From Clostridium tyrobutyricum DSM 2637 = ATCC 25755 = JCM 11008 (lineage in GTDB: Bacteria > Bacillota > Clostridia > Clostridiales > Clostridiaceae): 54,455 bases of DNA. A model generated the notes under the pieces. It did not search any database, was not told where the DNA came from, and saw nothing but the letters and a program-made list of their open reading frames with translations. Both the position numbers and the translations under genes were made by a program. This document shows, in pieces, positions 16,843 through 24,623 of the stretch; within the stretch, counting starts at the first letter, position 1; each line of letters starts with the position of its first letter. The stretch is from positions 1 to 54,455 of the forward strand of contig NZ_APMH01000028.1 of the NCBI RefSeq assembly GCF_000359585.1, in the 5' to 3' direction.

Positions 16843-17806
16843 GAGTTGCCAATTCTTTATATGATTTACGACCTGAAATTGACTCCGCACTTTTTACAGC
16901 TCTTATAATGGCCTTTTCCATTACTTCAGCAGCTAGAAATCCGACTGTACTTATATCTGCATCTACTTCATCTGTAGCCATGGTGAATATGGTATCTCCA
17001 TCAAATACTGAATGTGCAGGCCTCATAGTTCTGCCATATCCATTATGCGCCATGGATGCAATCTTATTCATCTCTGATTTGTTAAATTTTCCATTAGTTA
17101 TTACGGTTCCAATGGTAGTATTTCCACTAAATAAATTTCTCTTTTCATTATATCTATTCAACATTATTTGCTGGGTATTTGCAAAAGATCTGCCATCTTC
17201 TTTCAATGCCCCTGCTATTATTTTTCCGTTTTTGGGATCTATTATATCCCCAAGGCAATTAACTGCAACAACTGCACCTATTTTTAAATCTCCTACCTGG
17301 ACAGCATAGGTTCCCAAACCACCTTTCATTGAATGTTCGGGTCCGAGTATCTTGCCTATAGTAGCACCTGTTCCAGCTCCTATATTTCCATTTTTACACA
17401 CATTTATTTCTGAATTCTTACATGCTTCATAACCCATTGATTTGTCGGGCCTTATCCTATAATCTCCTACCACGAGGTCAAATAGTACCGCGCTACATAC
17501 TATAGGTACCTTGGTAACAGTTACGTCAAATCCCACGTTCTTTTCTTCCAAATATTGCATAACGCCACCTGCTGCATCCAATCCAAATGCACTTCCTCCA
17601 GAAAGTATTACAGCATGGATTCTATCTACAAAATTTACCGGATCCAATAAATCCGTTTCACGAGTACCTGGAGATCCTCCTCTAACATCCACTCCTGCAG
17701 TTGCACCATCCTTGCAAATTATAACGGTACATCCCGTTTGTCCTTTTAGACTTTGTGCATTTCCTATATTTATTCCATCTATTTCATTAAGTAAAATTTC
17801 TTTCAT
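16835..17806 (-). CDS. P1-family (S58) aminopeptidase, DmpA/BapA type
   Basis: A 323-residue N-terminal nucleophile hydrolase precursor. Family members cleave themselves before a conserved Ser or Thr and then act as L-aminopeptidase/D-Ala-esterase, beta-aminopeptidase or nylon-oligomer hydrolase. Seen here are VDVRGGSPGTRETD near the N-terminus, ILSGGSAFGLDAAGG, NIGAGTGATIGK, and GNTTIGTVITN, the likely self-cleavage site with the nucleophile Thr. The start chosen is the ATG at 17806 behind GAGGT; the frame is open 16 codons further. It is downstream of an ECF transporter gene on the same strand, with a hairpin between, so the substrate may be a vitamin-like amide. Confidence 0.85.
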   Translation of the reverse strand: MKEILLNEIDGINIGNAQSLKGQTGCTVIICKDGATAGVDVRGGSPGTRETDLLDPVNFVDRIHAVILSGGSAFGLDAAGGVMQYLEEKNVGFDVTVTKVPIVCSAVLFDLVVGDYRIRPDKSMGYEACKNSEINVCKNGNIGAGTGATIGKILGPEHSMKGGLGTYAVQVGDLKIGAVVAVNCLGDIIDPKNGKIIAGALKEDGRSFANTQQIMLNRYNEKRNLFSGNTTIGTVITNGKFNKSEMNKIASMAHNGYGRTMRPAHSVFDGDTIFTMATDEVDADISTVGFLAAEVMEKAIIRAVKSAESISGRKSYKELATQS

Positions 17807-17840
17807 ATATATAACCTCATATTTTCCTTTATTAATAATT

Positions 17841-17874
17841 AAAACTCCAAGCAAAAAACAACGCTTAGAGTTTT
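17841..17874 (-). terminator. Hairpin between the ECF transporter and peptidase genes
   Basis: Stem 17841-17852 with 17863-17874, one mismatch, followed on the minus strand by a TTTTAATT stretch. It may end the ECF transcript or attenuate read-through into the peptidase gene. Confidence 0.55.
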
Positions 17875-17885
17875 ATATTTCATAA

Positions 17886-18476
17886 TCACCTACGTCTAAT
17901 TCTAGTAACAGCACTTACAACGGCAGTAGTAATTATTACAGAAAGTATAGCTTCTGGTATTCCATTTATTGCTCCTACTGTTATAATGCCTTTCTTTGCT
18001 GCGGATACACTTATGTTTAAAGCTTTTGCATAGGGTGTTACATAAATAACAAATATGAATCCCAAAACCCCAACAGTATTTATAATTGATCCTATTGCAG
18101 CAGCTATTGGAATAGAAACAGATTTTTTTCTCTTCTTTATTAAGTAATATACATAATAGGATGCTATGCCAATACATATTCGCGGTAAAACAGATACTAT
18201 TGGATTCATGAATACAAATGAAATAGGTGTTGGACTTGTAATAGACTGAATTATACTAAACACTCCAAATATCAATCCAACTAATGCTCCAACCAATGGT
18301 CCTTCTAAAATTGCTCCTATTATAACCGGTATATGCATTATAGTAGCTTTGACAGGTGGAATTGGTATAAATCCAAGTCCAGTTACCCCAAGCACAATAG
18401 AAATTGCAGACAACATACCTATTACAGTCAATTGTTTAACAGTTAACTTATGCCAAATTTTTATTTGTTTTTCCAT
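17886..18476 (-). CDS. ECF transporter S component (pantothenate-type candidate)
   Basis: A 196-residue membrane protein with about six hydrophobic helices. It is the substrate-binding (S) unit of an energy-coupling-factor vitamin importer, which would work with shared EcfA/A'/T subunits encoded elsewhere. The segment KATIMHIPVIIGAILEGP followed by GLIFGVFS resembles PanT-type S components for pantothenate; a different vitamin cannot be excluded. The ATG follows CGGAGAGG, which lies in one arm of an upstream hairpin. The C-terminus is basic (RIRRR), as usual for cytoplasmic tails. Confidence 0.8.
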   Translation of the reverse strand: MEKQIKIWHKLTVKQLTVIGMLSAISIVLGVTGLGFIPIPPVKATIMHIPVIIGAILEGPLVGALVGLIFGVFSIIQSITSPTPISFVFMNPIVSVLPRICIGIASYYVYYLIKKRKKSVSIPIAAAIGSIINTVGVLGFIFVIYVTPYAKALNISVSAAKKGIITVGAINGIPEAILSVIITTAVVSAVTRIRRR

Positions 18477-18482
18477 AATCCT

Positions 18483-18518
18483 CTCCGCTGTTATTCCTCA
18501 TAAGGATATAACTCGGAA
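18483..18518 (-). promoter_or_regulatory. Leader hairpin sequestering the ECF ribosome-binding site
   Basis: On the minus strand TTCCG (18514-18518) pairs with CGGAG (18483-18487), enclosing TTAT/ATAA and TCCT/AGGA stems around a TATG loop. The CGGAG arm is part of the ribosome-binding site, so folding would lower translation. A second AAGGAGG lies just upstream of the hairpin. It matches no riboswitch class I know. Confidence 0.5.
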
Positions 18519-18626
18519 CCTCCTTTTTTATAATTAGTTCAGTTTATTAGATACCGACAATTTTATTCTATCATATTTAATTATATTTTCAATACACTTA
18601 GTTAAAAAAAACACAATATACAATTA

Positions 18627-20147
18627 TCAATCTCTTATTATTGGAAAACCTTCTCTGAAAAATTTTCGTGGATACAATAAATCTATTACTTTCTCTCTAC
18701 TGCATTTACCATTTTCCATAAATATATCCGGTATACCCTTAAGTGATATCCTTACATTATCAATATTGAATATATCACATATATTTTTAATACACTCCAC
18801 TTTAGAACTATCTTTATTCACATTTAAATACTCTGATATATTTTGTCCTGTCAGCCAGCTTTTTCCTCCACAATAATCAGAATCATAATTTATCAATGAA
18901 CATTTTAAAGTTTTTTTATCATTTCCGGATATAGATGACATAAAAAAAGTTTTTACCATTATATCATCTATAGGCAGACTGTATCCTGCAAATACTATGT
19001 GTTTAGCATGCTTTATAATAAGTCCCATTTCAGTTTTAATTTCTCTAAGACAGGAAACTTTCTTACTATTAGCCAATGTTTGCATTATAATGGGCATGTC
19101 ATAGGGATATGTTATTTGTCCACAATATGGGCATTCTATCGAACCTCTTTCATAAGTTTTTTCTTTAGAAGTTCTATACTGCCAGCCAATTTGAAGGTCT
19201 TTTAAAAGTGATGGCCCAAATATATTAGTTGACATTTTATTACAGCTGTTAGATAAATTTATTATATACTTGCCGCATTCCGGGCAAATTCTGGAGCCAA
19301 ACATTCCATGTGGAAACAACATTTTTCCCATACGGATTATTCGAGATGGATAATTATAGTCATTTATCCCTTTACACTGGGATTCATCTACTGTATATTT
19401 TATTTCCGATTCACTATAATTTGATCCAATAAATGCTGTTTGTATTCCAAAATCCTCGTATAATTTTAAATTCAAACCGTCTTTTAATTTTATATTTTTT
19501 TTATTTATTTCTCTATTTGTATTACACAAATTCCACAATAAGACCGGATCCCAATTGAAAGAAATTATTGCATAAGAATATAGATAAAATCTTCTGCTAT
19601 CTCTCTTATATCCTCTTCTTTCAAATTCTTTCCCTTCTTCCACCATAAGTTCAGTTAAAACTTTAGAAAATTCATAATAAGGGCTTATATTCTCTTTGTC
19701 AAAATATCCAGGTTTATTTTGTACACTTATTCTTTCCAATTCTTCAATAATAAGAATGAGACATCTTTTTGCAGCCTGTATTCTTTCTACTCTCAAAAAA
19801 TGATTATTGCCATTTAAAAATGCATTATATCCCATATTATTTTCTATAAGTTGATCCATCATAGTAAATAATTCATGCATGTCAAGTTTTGCATTTGTTT
19901 TTATTATAATCTTCAAAGCTTTTATATCATATATTTTTGAAAGTCTTTTATCATTAATTAAATCATAATTTATCAGTTTTTTAAATGCATTTATCAATTT
20001 CTCATCTTTACCATATAAAAAAGAAAAATCATCTTTAGTTATTTTTAAGATTAATTCTATCAATTGTTTAGTTCCATGAAGGCCTAAATATTTTGTAGCT
20101 CCGGCACCCCAGAGTACAATAGTTTCAGGCCAATACTTTTCTGGCAT
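18627..20147 (-). CDS. SIR2-like protein with zinc ribbon
   Basis: A 506-residue protein whose motifs appear in sirtuin order: GAGAT (14-18) for the NAD pocket, SFNWD (196-200) at the TQNID position, FPHG (278-281) with the catalytic-type His, two CxxC knuckles (C288/C291 and C339/C342) that should bind zinc, and AGYSLPIDD (387-395) at the GTSL position. About 180 residues of helical sequence separate the first two motifs, much longer than in deacetylase sirtuins. Stand-alone SIR2-like proteins of this size are often NADases in antiphage defence, but a true deacylase is possible because the zinc knuckles are kept. The ATG lies behind AGAGGGGAT, only about 33 bases after the terminator of a spore-protein gene. 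Confidence 0.72.
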   Translation of the reverse strand: MPEKYWPETIVLWGAGATKYLGLHGTKQLIELILKITKDDFSFLYGKDEKLINAFKKLINYDLINDKRLSKIYDIKALKIIIKTNAKLDMHELFTMMDQLIENNMGYNAFLNGNNHFLRVERIQAAKRCLILIIEELERISVQNKPGYFDKENISPYYEFSKVLTELMVEEGKEFERRGYKRDSRRFYLYSYAIISFNWDPVLLWNLCNTNREINKKNIKLKDGLNLKLYEDFGIQTAFIGSNYSESEIKYTVDESQCKGINDYNYPSRIIRMGKMLFPHGMFGSRICPECGKYIINLSNSCNKMSTNIFGPSLLKDLQIGWQYRTSKEKTYERGSIECPYCGQITYPYDMPIIMQTLANSKKVSCLREIKTEMGLIIKHAKHIVFAGYSLPIDDIMVKTFFMSSISGNDKKTLKCSLINYDSDYCGGKSWLTGQNISEYLNVNKDSSKVECIKNICDIFNIDNVRISLKGIPDIFMENGKCSREKVIDLLYPRKFFREGFPIIRD

Positions 20148-20180
20148 ACAACTATCCCCTCTGAATTTGTTATTTTTAAC

Positions 20181-20214
20181 AAAAGACTAGATGATTCAAA
20201 TCATCCAGTCTTTT
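20181..20214 (-). terminator. Terminator of the spore protein gene
   Basis: A 15-bp stem with one mismatch (20181-20195 with 20200-20214) and a 4-base loop, with TTTTGTT beyond it on the minus strand. Confidence 0.75.
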
Positions 20215-20224
20215 ATTTCAACTA

Positions 20225-20419
20225 TTATTTCAAATTATTTTCATATGCTTCTATCATCTTTTTAACCATCTGGCCACCTATGGATCCAGCTTCCCTGGAG
20301 GTTATGTCTCCATTATAGTCATCCTTTAAAGTTACTCCAACTTCTCTTGCTGCTTCTATCTTAAATCTATCCAAACCTGGCTTTGCCTCTGGAACTAATA
20401 CTCTATTTCTTCTTGACAT
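20225..20419 (-). CDS. Small acid-soluble spore protein, alpha/beta type
   Basis: A 64-residue SASP that coats and protects DNA in the dormant spore and is degraded by the GPR protease at germination. The family signature is clear: a cleavage region KIEAAREVG and the C-terminal block GDITSREAGSIGGQMVKKMI. The ATG follows AAGGAGG. Expression is expected only in the forespore under sigma-G. A CAAAATA element about 55 bases upstream resembles a sigma-G -10 box, but no clear -35 at the right spacing was found. It shows the organism makes endospores. Confidence 0.96.
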   Translation of the reverse strand: MSRRNRVLVPEAKPGLDRFKIEAAREVGVTLKDDYNGDITSREAGSIGGQMVKKMIEAYENNLK

Positions 20420-20600
20420 AATTAATTCCTCCTTGTTTCAACAAATTTTTTGATTAAAGCATTTTATATTTTGTGTACTTAAAGTTTGTGCATTTTTCAA
20501 ATTTATAAACTATAAAATTAATTGAAATCAAGAAAATTTTTGCATAAATATACATAAAAAAACTTTCCCTATTTGCAACACAAGGAAAGTTTTAAATTAT

Positions 20601-21116
20601 TTAAATTTGTTTAATAGCTCCTCTTTTTAATGCCACATTTATTATGTTGAACAATATTACAGCTACTATGGTATTTATAACAGCGGCTGGTAATACTACT
20701 GTTACAAACATTACATTAAATCCAGAAGCAAGACCTACTGTAATTAGAATAATTGTTAAAAATATAGATCCACTTACTATAGTTCCCAAAGCTGTAGTCA
20801 ATGCTATATTTATTTGATTGTTTACTCTGTCTCTAAGTGGTTTTAAAAATAAGAACATAACATTTACTGTTATAAATTTGTCTATTACATTGGCATACTG
20901 TCCACCTGGTATAGTTGTAGTTGCTGCCGCCAATAATCCGGCTACTATACCAGCACAAAGGCAGACTTTATAATTTTTATTAAGTATAACTATTATAAAA
21001 AGCATAGCCAAAGATATATCCGGTTTCATTCCAAGTAAAAGTGGTGGTGATATCTGATGTAATATTGCACCTATAGCAAGTAATATAGAATTTATAATCA
21101 TCTTTTTTAAATTCAT
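20601..21116 (-). CDS. trpP: Tryptophan transporter TrpP
   Basis: A 171-residue integral membrane protein with about five hydrophobic helices, matching the TrpP (YhaG) family of probable tryptophan uptake proteins. Recognisable segments are LGMKPDISLAMLF and ATTTIPGGQYANVIDKF. A T-box leader with a UGG specifier precedes it, which independently supports tryptophan as substrate. The start chosen is the ATG at 21116 after AGGAGAG; the frame extends 12 codons further upstream. It forms a one-gene transcript with its own promoter. Confidence 0.9.
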   Translation of the reverse strand: MNLKKMIINSILLAIGAILHQISPPLLLGMKPDISLAMLFIIVILNKNYKVCLCAGIVAGLLAAATTTIPGGQYANVIDKFITVNVMFLFLKPLRDRVNNQINIALTTALGTIVSGSIFLTIILITVGLASGFNVMFVTVVLPAAVINTIVAVILFNIINVALKRGAIKQI

Positions 21117-21179
21117 GAACAACACTCTCCTAAAATTAAAATATAATTTCAAATATTAATAAAATATAAAAAATAAAAA

Positions 21180-21432
21180 CCCATCCTAAAAATTAGGACG
21201 GGATAATCCGCGGTACCACCTAAGTTGTGCTATAAAAGCACCTCTTAATCTAAAACACTAACATGTTCCGTCCATTATAACGTATGGATTACGGTAACTA
21301 CTACTCTCCAAAGATTTCGCTTTACTCCTAAAAGGCCCATTCACTATTCGTTACTGTGCTTAGATTCCACCATTCTAAACTCTCTTGAACTAAACTAAAT
21401 AGTTACTCTTCCCTATCAAAGGATATTTATAC
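21180..21432 (-). promoter_or_regulatory. T-box riboswitch, tryptophan specific
   Basis: The leader of trpP. The antiterminator T-box GGTGGTACCGCGG lies at 21208-21220, and the competing terminator stem is CCCGTCCTAA with TTAGGATGGG (21180-21202, one G-U) followed by TTTTTATTTTTT. Stem I contains the AGAGAG-type motif, and the specifier loop shows TGG (21337-21339) in GTGAATGGGCC. Uncharged tRNA-Trp would stabilise the antiterminator and raise trpP expression when tryptophan is scarce. Confidence 0.95.
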
Positions 21433-21439
21433 TATGATT

Positions 21440-21468
21440 ATAGTATCATTTAATTTTAATATTGTCAA
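21440..21468 (-). promoter_or_regulatory. Promoter of the trpP T-box transcript
   Basis: On the minus strand: TTGACA (21463-21468), 17 bases, TACTAT (21440-21445). A better TATAAT hexamer sits three bases further downstream. Confidence 0.7.
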
Positions 21469-21473
21469 TACAA

Positions 21474-21905
21474 TTATTTTTTTACATCATCATTTTTTTG
21501 ATTTTTAAATATTTCTTCATAGCAATAATTTATTATATCACTTCTTTTTATAATCCCTATAAATATATCATTATCATCTACTACAGGTACAAAGTTTTGA
21601 TTTACCGCAATTGATATTAAATCCTTCATATCTGAATTAATACTAACTGGTTTATTATTCATATGCCTTGGTATATCCTTCAAAATTACCTTACTTGTAT
21701 TTTTAAAATTCAAATCAGGAGTATTTTTAAGTTTCCAAAGTAAATCACCCTCTGTAAGAGTTCCTACGTATTTTCCAAATTTATCTATTAATGGGATTGC
21801 TGTATACCTATGTTCTTCCATTCTCTCCAACGCCTGTCTCATAGTAGAATTTGGAGTTTCACAGACAACATCTTTTTTCGGTGTAATAAAAAATGCTATA
21901 TTCAA
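21474..21905 (-). CDS. Two-CBS-domain protein
   Basis: A 143-residue protein made of a tandem CBS pair (Bateman module). Such modules bind adenine nucleotides or SAM and regulate partner proteins. CBS1 (about 14-70) contains MRQALERMEEHRYTAIPL and GTLTEGDLL; CBS2 (about 75-135) contains NQNFVPVVDDND and IGIIKRSDII. The TTG start at 21905 was chosen because GAGGAG lies nine bases before it, and the resulting MNIAFFITPK start suits this clostridial family. A longer frame opens at GTG 21959 without a good ribosome-binding site. No partner domain or neighbour reveals its target. Confidence 0.85.
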   Translation of the reverse strand: MNIAFFITPKKDVVCETPNSTMRQALERMEEHRYTAIPLIDKFGKYVGTLTEGDLLWKLKNTPDLNFKNTSKVILKDIPRHMNNKPVSINSDMKDLISIAVNQNFVPVVDDNDIFIGIIKRSDIINYCYEEIFKNQKNDDVKK

Positions 21906-22048
21906 AGTATCATTCTCCTCAATATTTTGTTTCGTATTTGTAGAACAAATCTGCTCCACAAATACATTTGTTTATATTATAAGTAATATATAATTATTGG
22001 TATCCATTGGAACTGTAAGTATTAAAAGTAAAAATCGGCACAGCCTCA

Positions 22049-22078
22049 AATTTAGGGAAGCAAACACTCCCCTAAATT
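22049..22078. repeat. Hairpin in the gap after the 59-residue gene
   Basis: A 9-bp perfect stem (22049-22057 with 22070-22078). On the plus strand AAAAAACCTTTTTT follows; on the minus strand there is no T-run. It could be a weak terminator of the 59-residue gene. Confidence 0.4.
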
Positions 22079-22146
22079 CAAAAAACCTTTTTTAATTTTA
22101 ATATGAACAATGGAGGTATTCAAAATTAAACCAGAGATTTCAGATA

Positions 22147-22326
22147 CTATCTAGAACATTCAGCCTCAACTTGTAGTAACTTCTTTAATACATCCTCTAT
22201 ATTATTTTCTAATTTTTCATCTATTTTTGTACCACCCTCGGATACAGAATTTACTGCAATCTTTAACCCCTTCGTTATATTGCTTATTTCCTCCAATGTT
22301 AGTAACATGAGTATGTTTTCCTTCAT
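22147..22326 (-). CDS. Small protein of unknown function (59 residues)
   Basis: A short reading frame with an ATG seven bases after AAAGGGGGC. The product is probably helical: a leucine-rich start (MKENILMLLTLEE), a middle part, and a charged C-terminal helix with regularly spaced Lys, Glu and Leu ending VEAECSR. No signal peptide or known motif is seen. The coding potential rests on the ribosome-binding site, codon use like the neighbours and an intact frame. It lies between the HNH gene and the CBS gene on the same strand, with hairpins on both sides, so it may be a separate transcript. No function can be assigned. Confidence 0.6.
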   Translation of the reverse strand: MKENILMLLTLEEISNITKGLKIAVNSVSEGGTKIDEKLENNIEDVLKKLLQVEAECSR

Positions 22327-22392
22327 ATTAAACAGCCCCCTTTACCTAACTATAAATTTTTATTAATTTAAATAAAAATATTGATTTGCAAT

Positions 22393-22428
22393 AAATGACA
22401 AGTGTTCAGTCTACCTCACTTGTCATTT
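22393..22428 (-). terminator. Hairpin after the HNH gene
   Basis: A perfect 12-bp stem (22393-22404 with 22417-22428) with a 12-base loop. Only TTTATT follows on the minus strand, so it is a weak terminator candidate. Confidence 0.5.
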
Positions 22429-22472
22429 GCATAAGTCATATATTCAATCAATATTATATTTTCAAAAAACTA

Positions 22473-22868
22473 TTAACATCTTGCTATAAAATCATAATAT
22501 TCTTCAAGCATATATTGTGTGTATTTCTTTCTTCCCATTAGTCTGAATATTATATCTGAACTTTTGTATCCTTCTTTATATAATTTATACTCTCTTAGAA
22601 GCTTTTTTAGCATACCTTTATTTATTTGAATCAATTTAACCAATTCATCTAAAGTATAAAACTCCTTATATAATAATTTTTCAAGTTTATTCTGTAATTC
22701 AAGCTTATACTCCAAATCAATCTTTCTACTCTTATGTGGTCCATTCTTTCCCCTATGATGTTCTGAACAAAGATATTTGAAATTTAATGGAAAATCAACT
22801 CCTCCTTGACTTCTATAAACTATATGATGTTTATCAGCTAGTTTACCACAAATCTCGCATTTGAACAA
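22473..22868 (-). CDS. HNH-type zinc protein with C-terminal HTH
   Basis: A 131-residue protein. The first 45 residues form an HNH-like zinc module: CEICG (C4, C7), DKHHIVYRSQGG with the paired histidines (H14, H15), and LCSEHHRGKNGPH (C33, H36, H37). The rest is basic and helical, with a segment TLDELVKLIQINKGMLKKLL that looks like a helix-turn-helix. It may be a small HNH endonuclease or a DNA-binding protein that reuses the fold. The TTG start lies after AGGAGG with ideal spacing. There is no phage or restriction gene beside it. The target is unknown. Confidence 0.72.
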   Translation of the reverse strand: MFKCEICGKLADKHHIVYRSQGGVDFPLNFKYLCSEHHRGKNGPHKSRKIDLEYKLELQNKLEKLLYKEFYTLDELVKLIQINKGMLKKLLREYKLYKEGYKSSDIIFRLMGRKKYTQYMLEEYYDFIARC

Positions 22869-23142
22869 TAGCTTACCTCCTAAAAATTTTAAAATATTAA
22901 ATTATATAGAGATATTATATCTTATAAGTATTACTTGTCCACTTACTTGTAATTAATTTAAATTCATTATATCATAACTTAAAAATTATTTCACATATAA
23001 ATATTGTATTTTAAGTCCATAATATAAGTATTTTACAGAATATTAATTGTTATCTAAAATATAACTATGATAAAGTATATTTTAATCATTATTTCAAATT
23101 TTACATCTAAAATCAAATTTATAATTATCAGTTTATACAATA

Positions 23143-23151
23143 TGATATAAT
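23143..23151 (+). promoter_or_regulatory. Extended -10 promoter of cls
   Basis: TG (23143-23144), one base, then TATAAT (23146-23151), about 38 bases before the ATG; no good -35 is present. The remaining part of the 22869-23188 gap is very A+T-rich and shows nothing else. Confidence 0.5.
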
Positions 23152-23188
23152 AGACATCTAAAATAATAAAACAAACTTTAGCGTTAGG

Positions 23189-24622
23189 ATGAAGGTTATG
23201 AAAAATATTCTATTTTTAATATTTGAAGTCAATATATTAGTTTCAATTATAGTTATAATACTTGAAAGAAAAAATCCCGAAAAAACTATTGCCTGGCTGG
23301 CTATTTTTATACTTCTTCCTCCTTTTGGCCTAATAGCCTACATATTTTTAGGAAGGAACTGGAAAAAGCACAAACTCAATAATGAAATAAGTATTAAAAT
23401 CGAAAAATTAATAAATGAAGCAATTAAGAAATTAGAAGACGACACCTATAAACCCTTAATAGAACTTCTGTCTAAAAATAGTGAATCACCACTTTTTACA
23501 AATAACAACATAAAGATATTTAGAGATGGGATGGAAAAATTTGCATATTTGGAAGAAGAACTTTCAAAAGCAAAGTATCATATTCATATGGAATACTTTA
23601 TTATGAAAGATGATATAATAGGCAATAAAATAAAAAATATTTTAATTAAAAAATCTCATCAAGGTGTAGTTGTAAGAATAATACTTGATAGAGTTGGATG
23701 TATAAAATTAAAAAAGGAATTCATACAGGAATTAAAGGATGCTGGAGTAAAAGTAGTGCAATATTCTTATTTTCTAGCACCTCTTTTAAAACACATAAAT
23801 ACACAGATAAACTACAGGAATCATAGAAAAATAGTAGTTATAGATGGTAAAGTAGGCTTTGTAGGTGGTATAAATATTGGTGATGAATATCTTGGAAATA
23901 GTAAATTTGGATATTGGAGAGATACTCATATTATGGTAAAGGGAGATTTTGTATTCGGTCTTCAAGCTGTATTTTTAGATGATTTTACTACTATAAAAAA
24001 TGCAAATAGAGATTATTTCTTCTATAGTGGAAACTTTGAAGAGTTTTTTCCAAAAACATCAAATATAAATAATAAATTAATGCAACTTGTGAAGAGTGGC
24101 CCCGATTCTGAATTTCCAGCTATTGAACAGGCAATTCTCAAAATGATAGGCATGGCTAAAGATCACATATATATAACTACTCCATATTTCATACCCACAC
24201 AAAGTATATTGAATTCTATAAAGATAGCATCATTAACTGGTGTAGACGTTCGTATACTGTTTCCTGGAAGATATGATCACATATTAGTTTACTATGCTTC
24301 CAGGACTTATTTGGAGGAATTGGTAAAGAACAATGTTAAAATATACTTTTATGATAAAAACTCTTTTGTACATGCAAAAACCGTTTCTATAGATGGAAAA
24401 TTGTGTACTATAGGTACTGCTAATATGGATATACGTAGTTTCGAACTGAATTATGAAATAAATGCTGTTATATATGACCAGGATACTACAGAGGAATTAG
24501 AAGATTTATTTTTTAAAGATATACTAAAGAGTAAAAAGGTAACAGAAGAATATTTTATTAGTCTGTCCCCTTTTATAAAAGCCTTCGAAGCTTTCTGTAG
24601 AATGTTTTCAGCACTACTTTAA
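23189..24622 (+). CDS. cls: Cardiolipin synthase
   Basis: A phospholipase-D superfamily enzyme of 477 residues that condenses two phosphatidylglycerol molecules into cardiolipin and glycerol at the membrane. Two N-terminal transmembrane helices (about 5-25 and 33-53) precede two catalytic HKD motifs: NHRKIVVIDGKVGFVGG with N, G, G downstream, and VHAKTVSIDGKLCTIGTAN. The length is that of bacterial ClsA. The start at 23189 could instead be the ATG three codons later; both have weak ribosome-binding sites. It converges with fbp, with a single base between the two stop codons, so no separate terminator fits between them. Confidence 0.95.
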   Translation: MKVMKNILFLIFEVNILVSIIVIILERKNPEKTIAWLAIFILLPPFGLIAYIFLGRNWKKHKLNNEISIKIEKLINEAIKKLEDDTYKPLIELLSKNSESPLFTNNNIKIFRDGMEKFAYLEEELSKAKYHIHMEYFIMKDDIIGNKIKNILIKKSHQGVVVRIILDRVGCIKLKKEFIQELKDAGVKVVQYSYFLAPLLKHINTQINYRNHRKIVVIDGKVGFVGGINIGDEYLGNSKFGYWRDTHIMVKGDFVFGLQAVFLDDFTTIKNANRDYFFYSGNFEEFFPKTSNINNKLMQLVKSGPDSEFPAIEQAILKMIGMAKDHIYITTPYFIPTQSILNSIKIASLTGVDVRILFPGRYDHILVYYASRTYLEELVKNNVKIYFYDKNSFVHAKTVSIDGKLCTIGTANMDIRSFELNYEINAVIYDQDTTEELEDLFFKDILKSKKVTEEYFISLSPFIKAFEAFCRMFSALL

Positions 24623-24623
24623 C

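Noticed and set aside
16908-17309. 133-codon plus-strand frame opposite the P1 peptidase gene
   Set aside because: Complement of a conserved enzyme; no start signal and no recognisable product.
18480-18530. preQ1 or THF riboswitch in the ECF leader
   Set aside because: The short leader lacks the conserved A-rich preQ1 tail and the THF core; only a hairpin can be supported.
20471-20515. Sigma-G promoter for the spore protein gene
   Set aside because: A CAAAATA box is present, but no -35 element at 17-18 bases could be defended.
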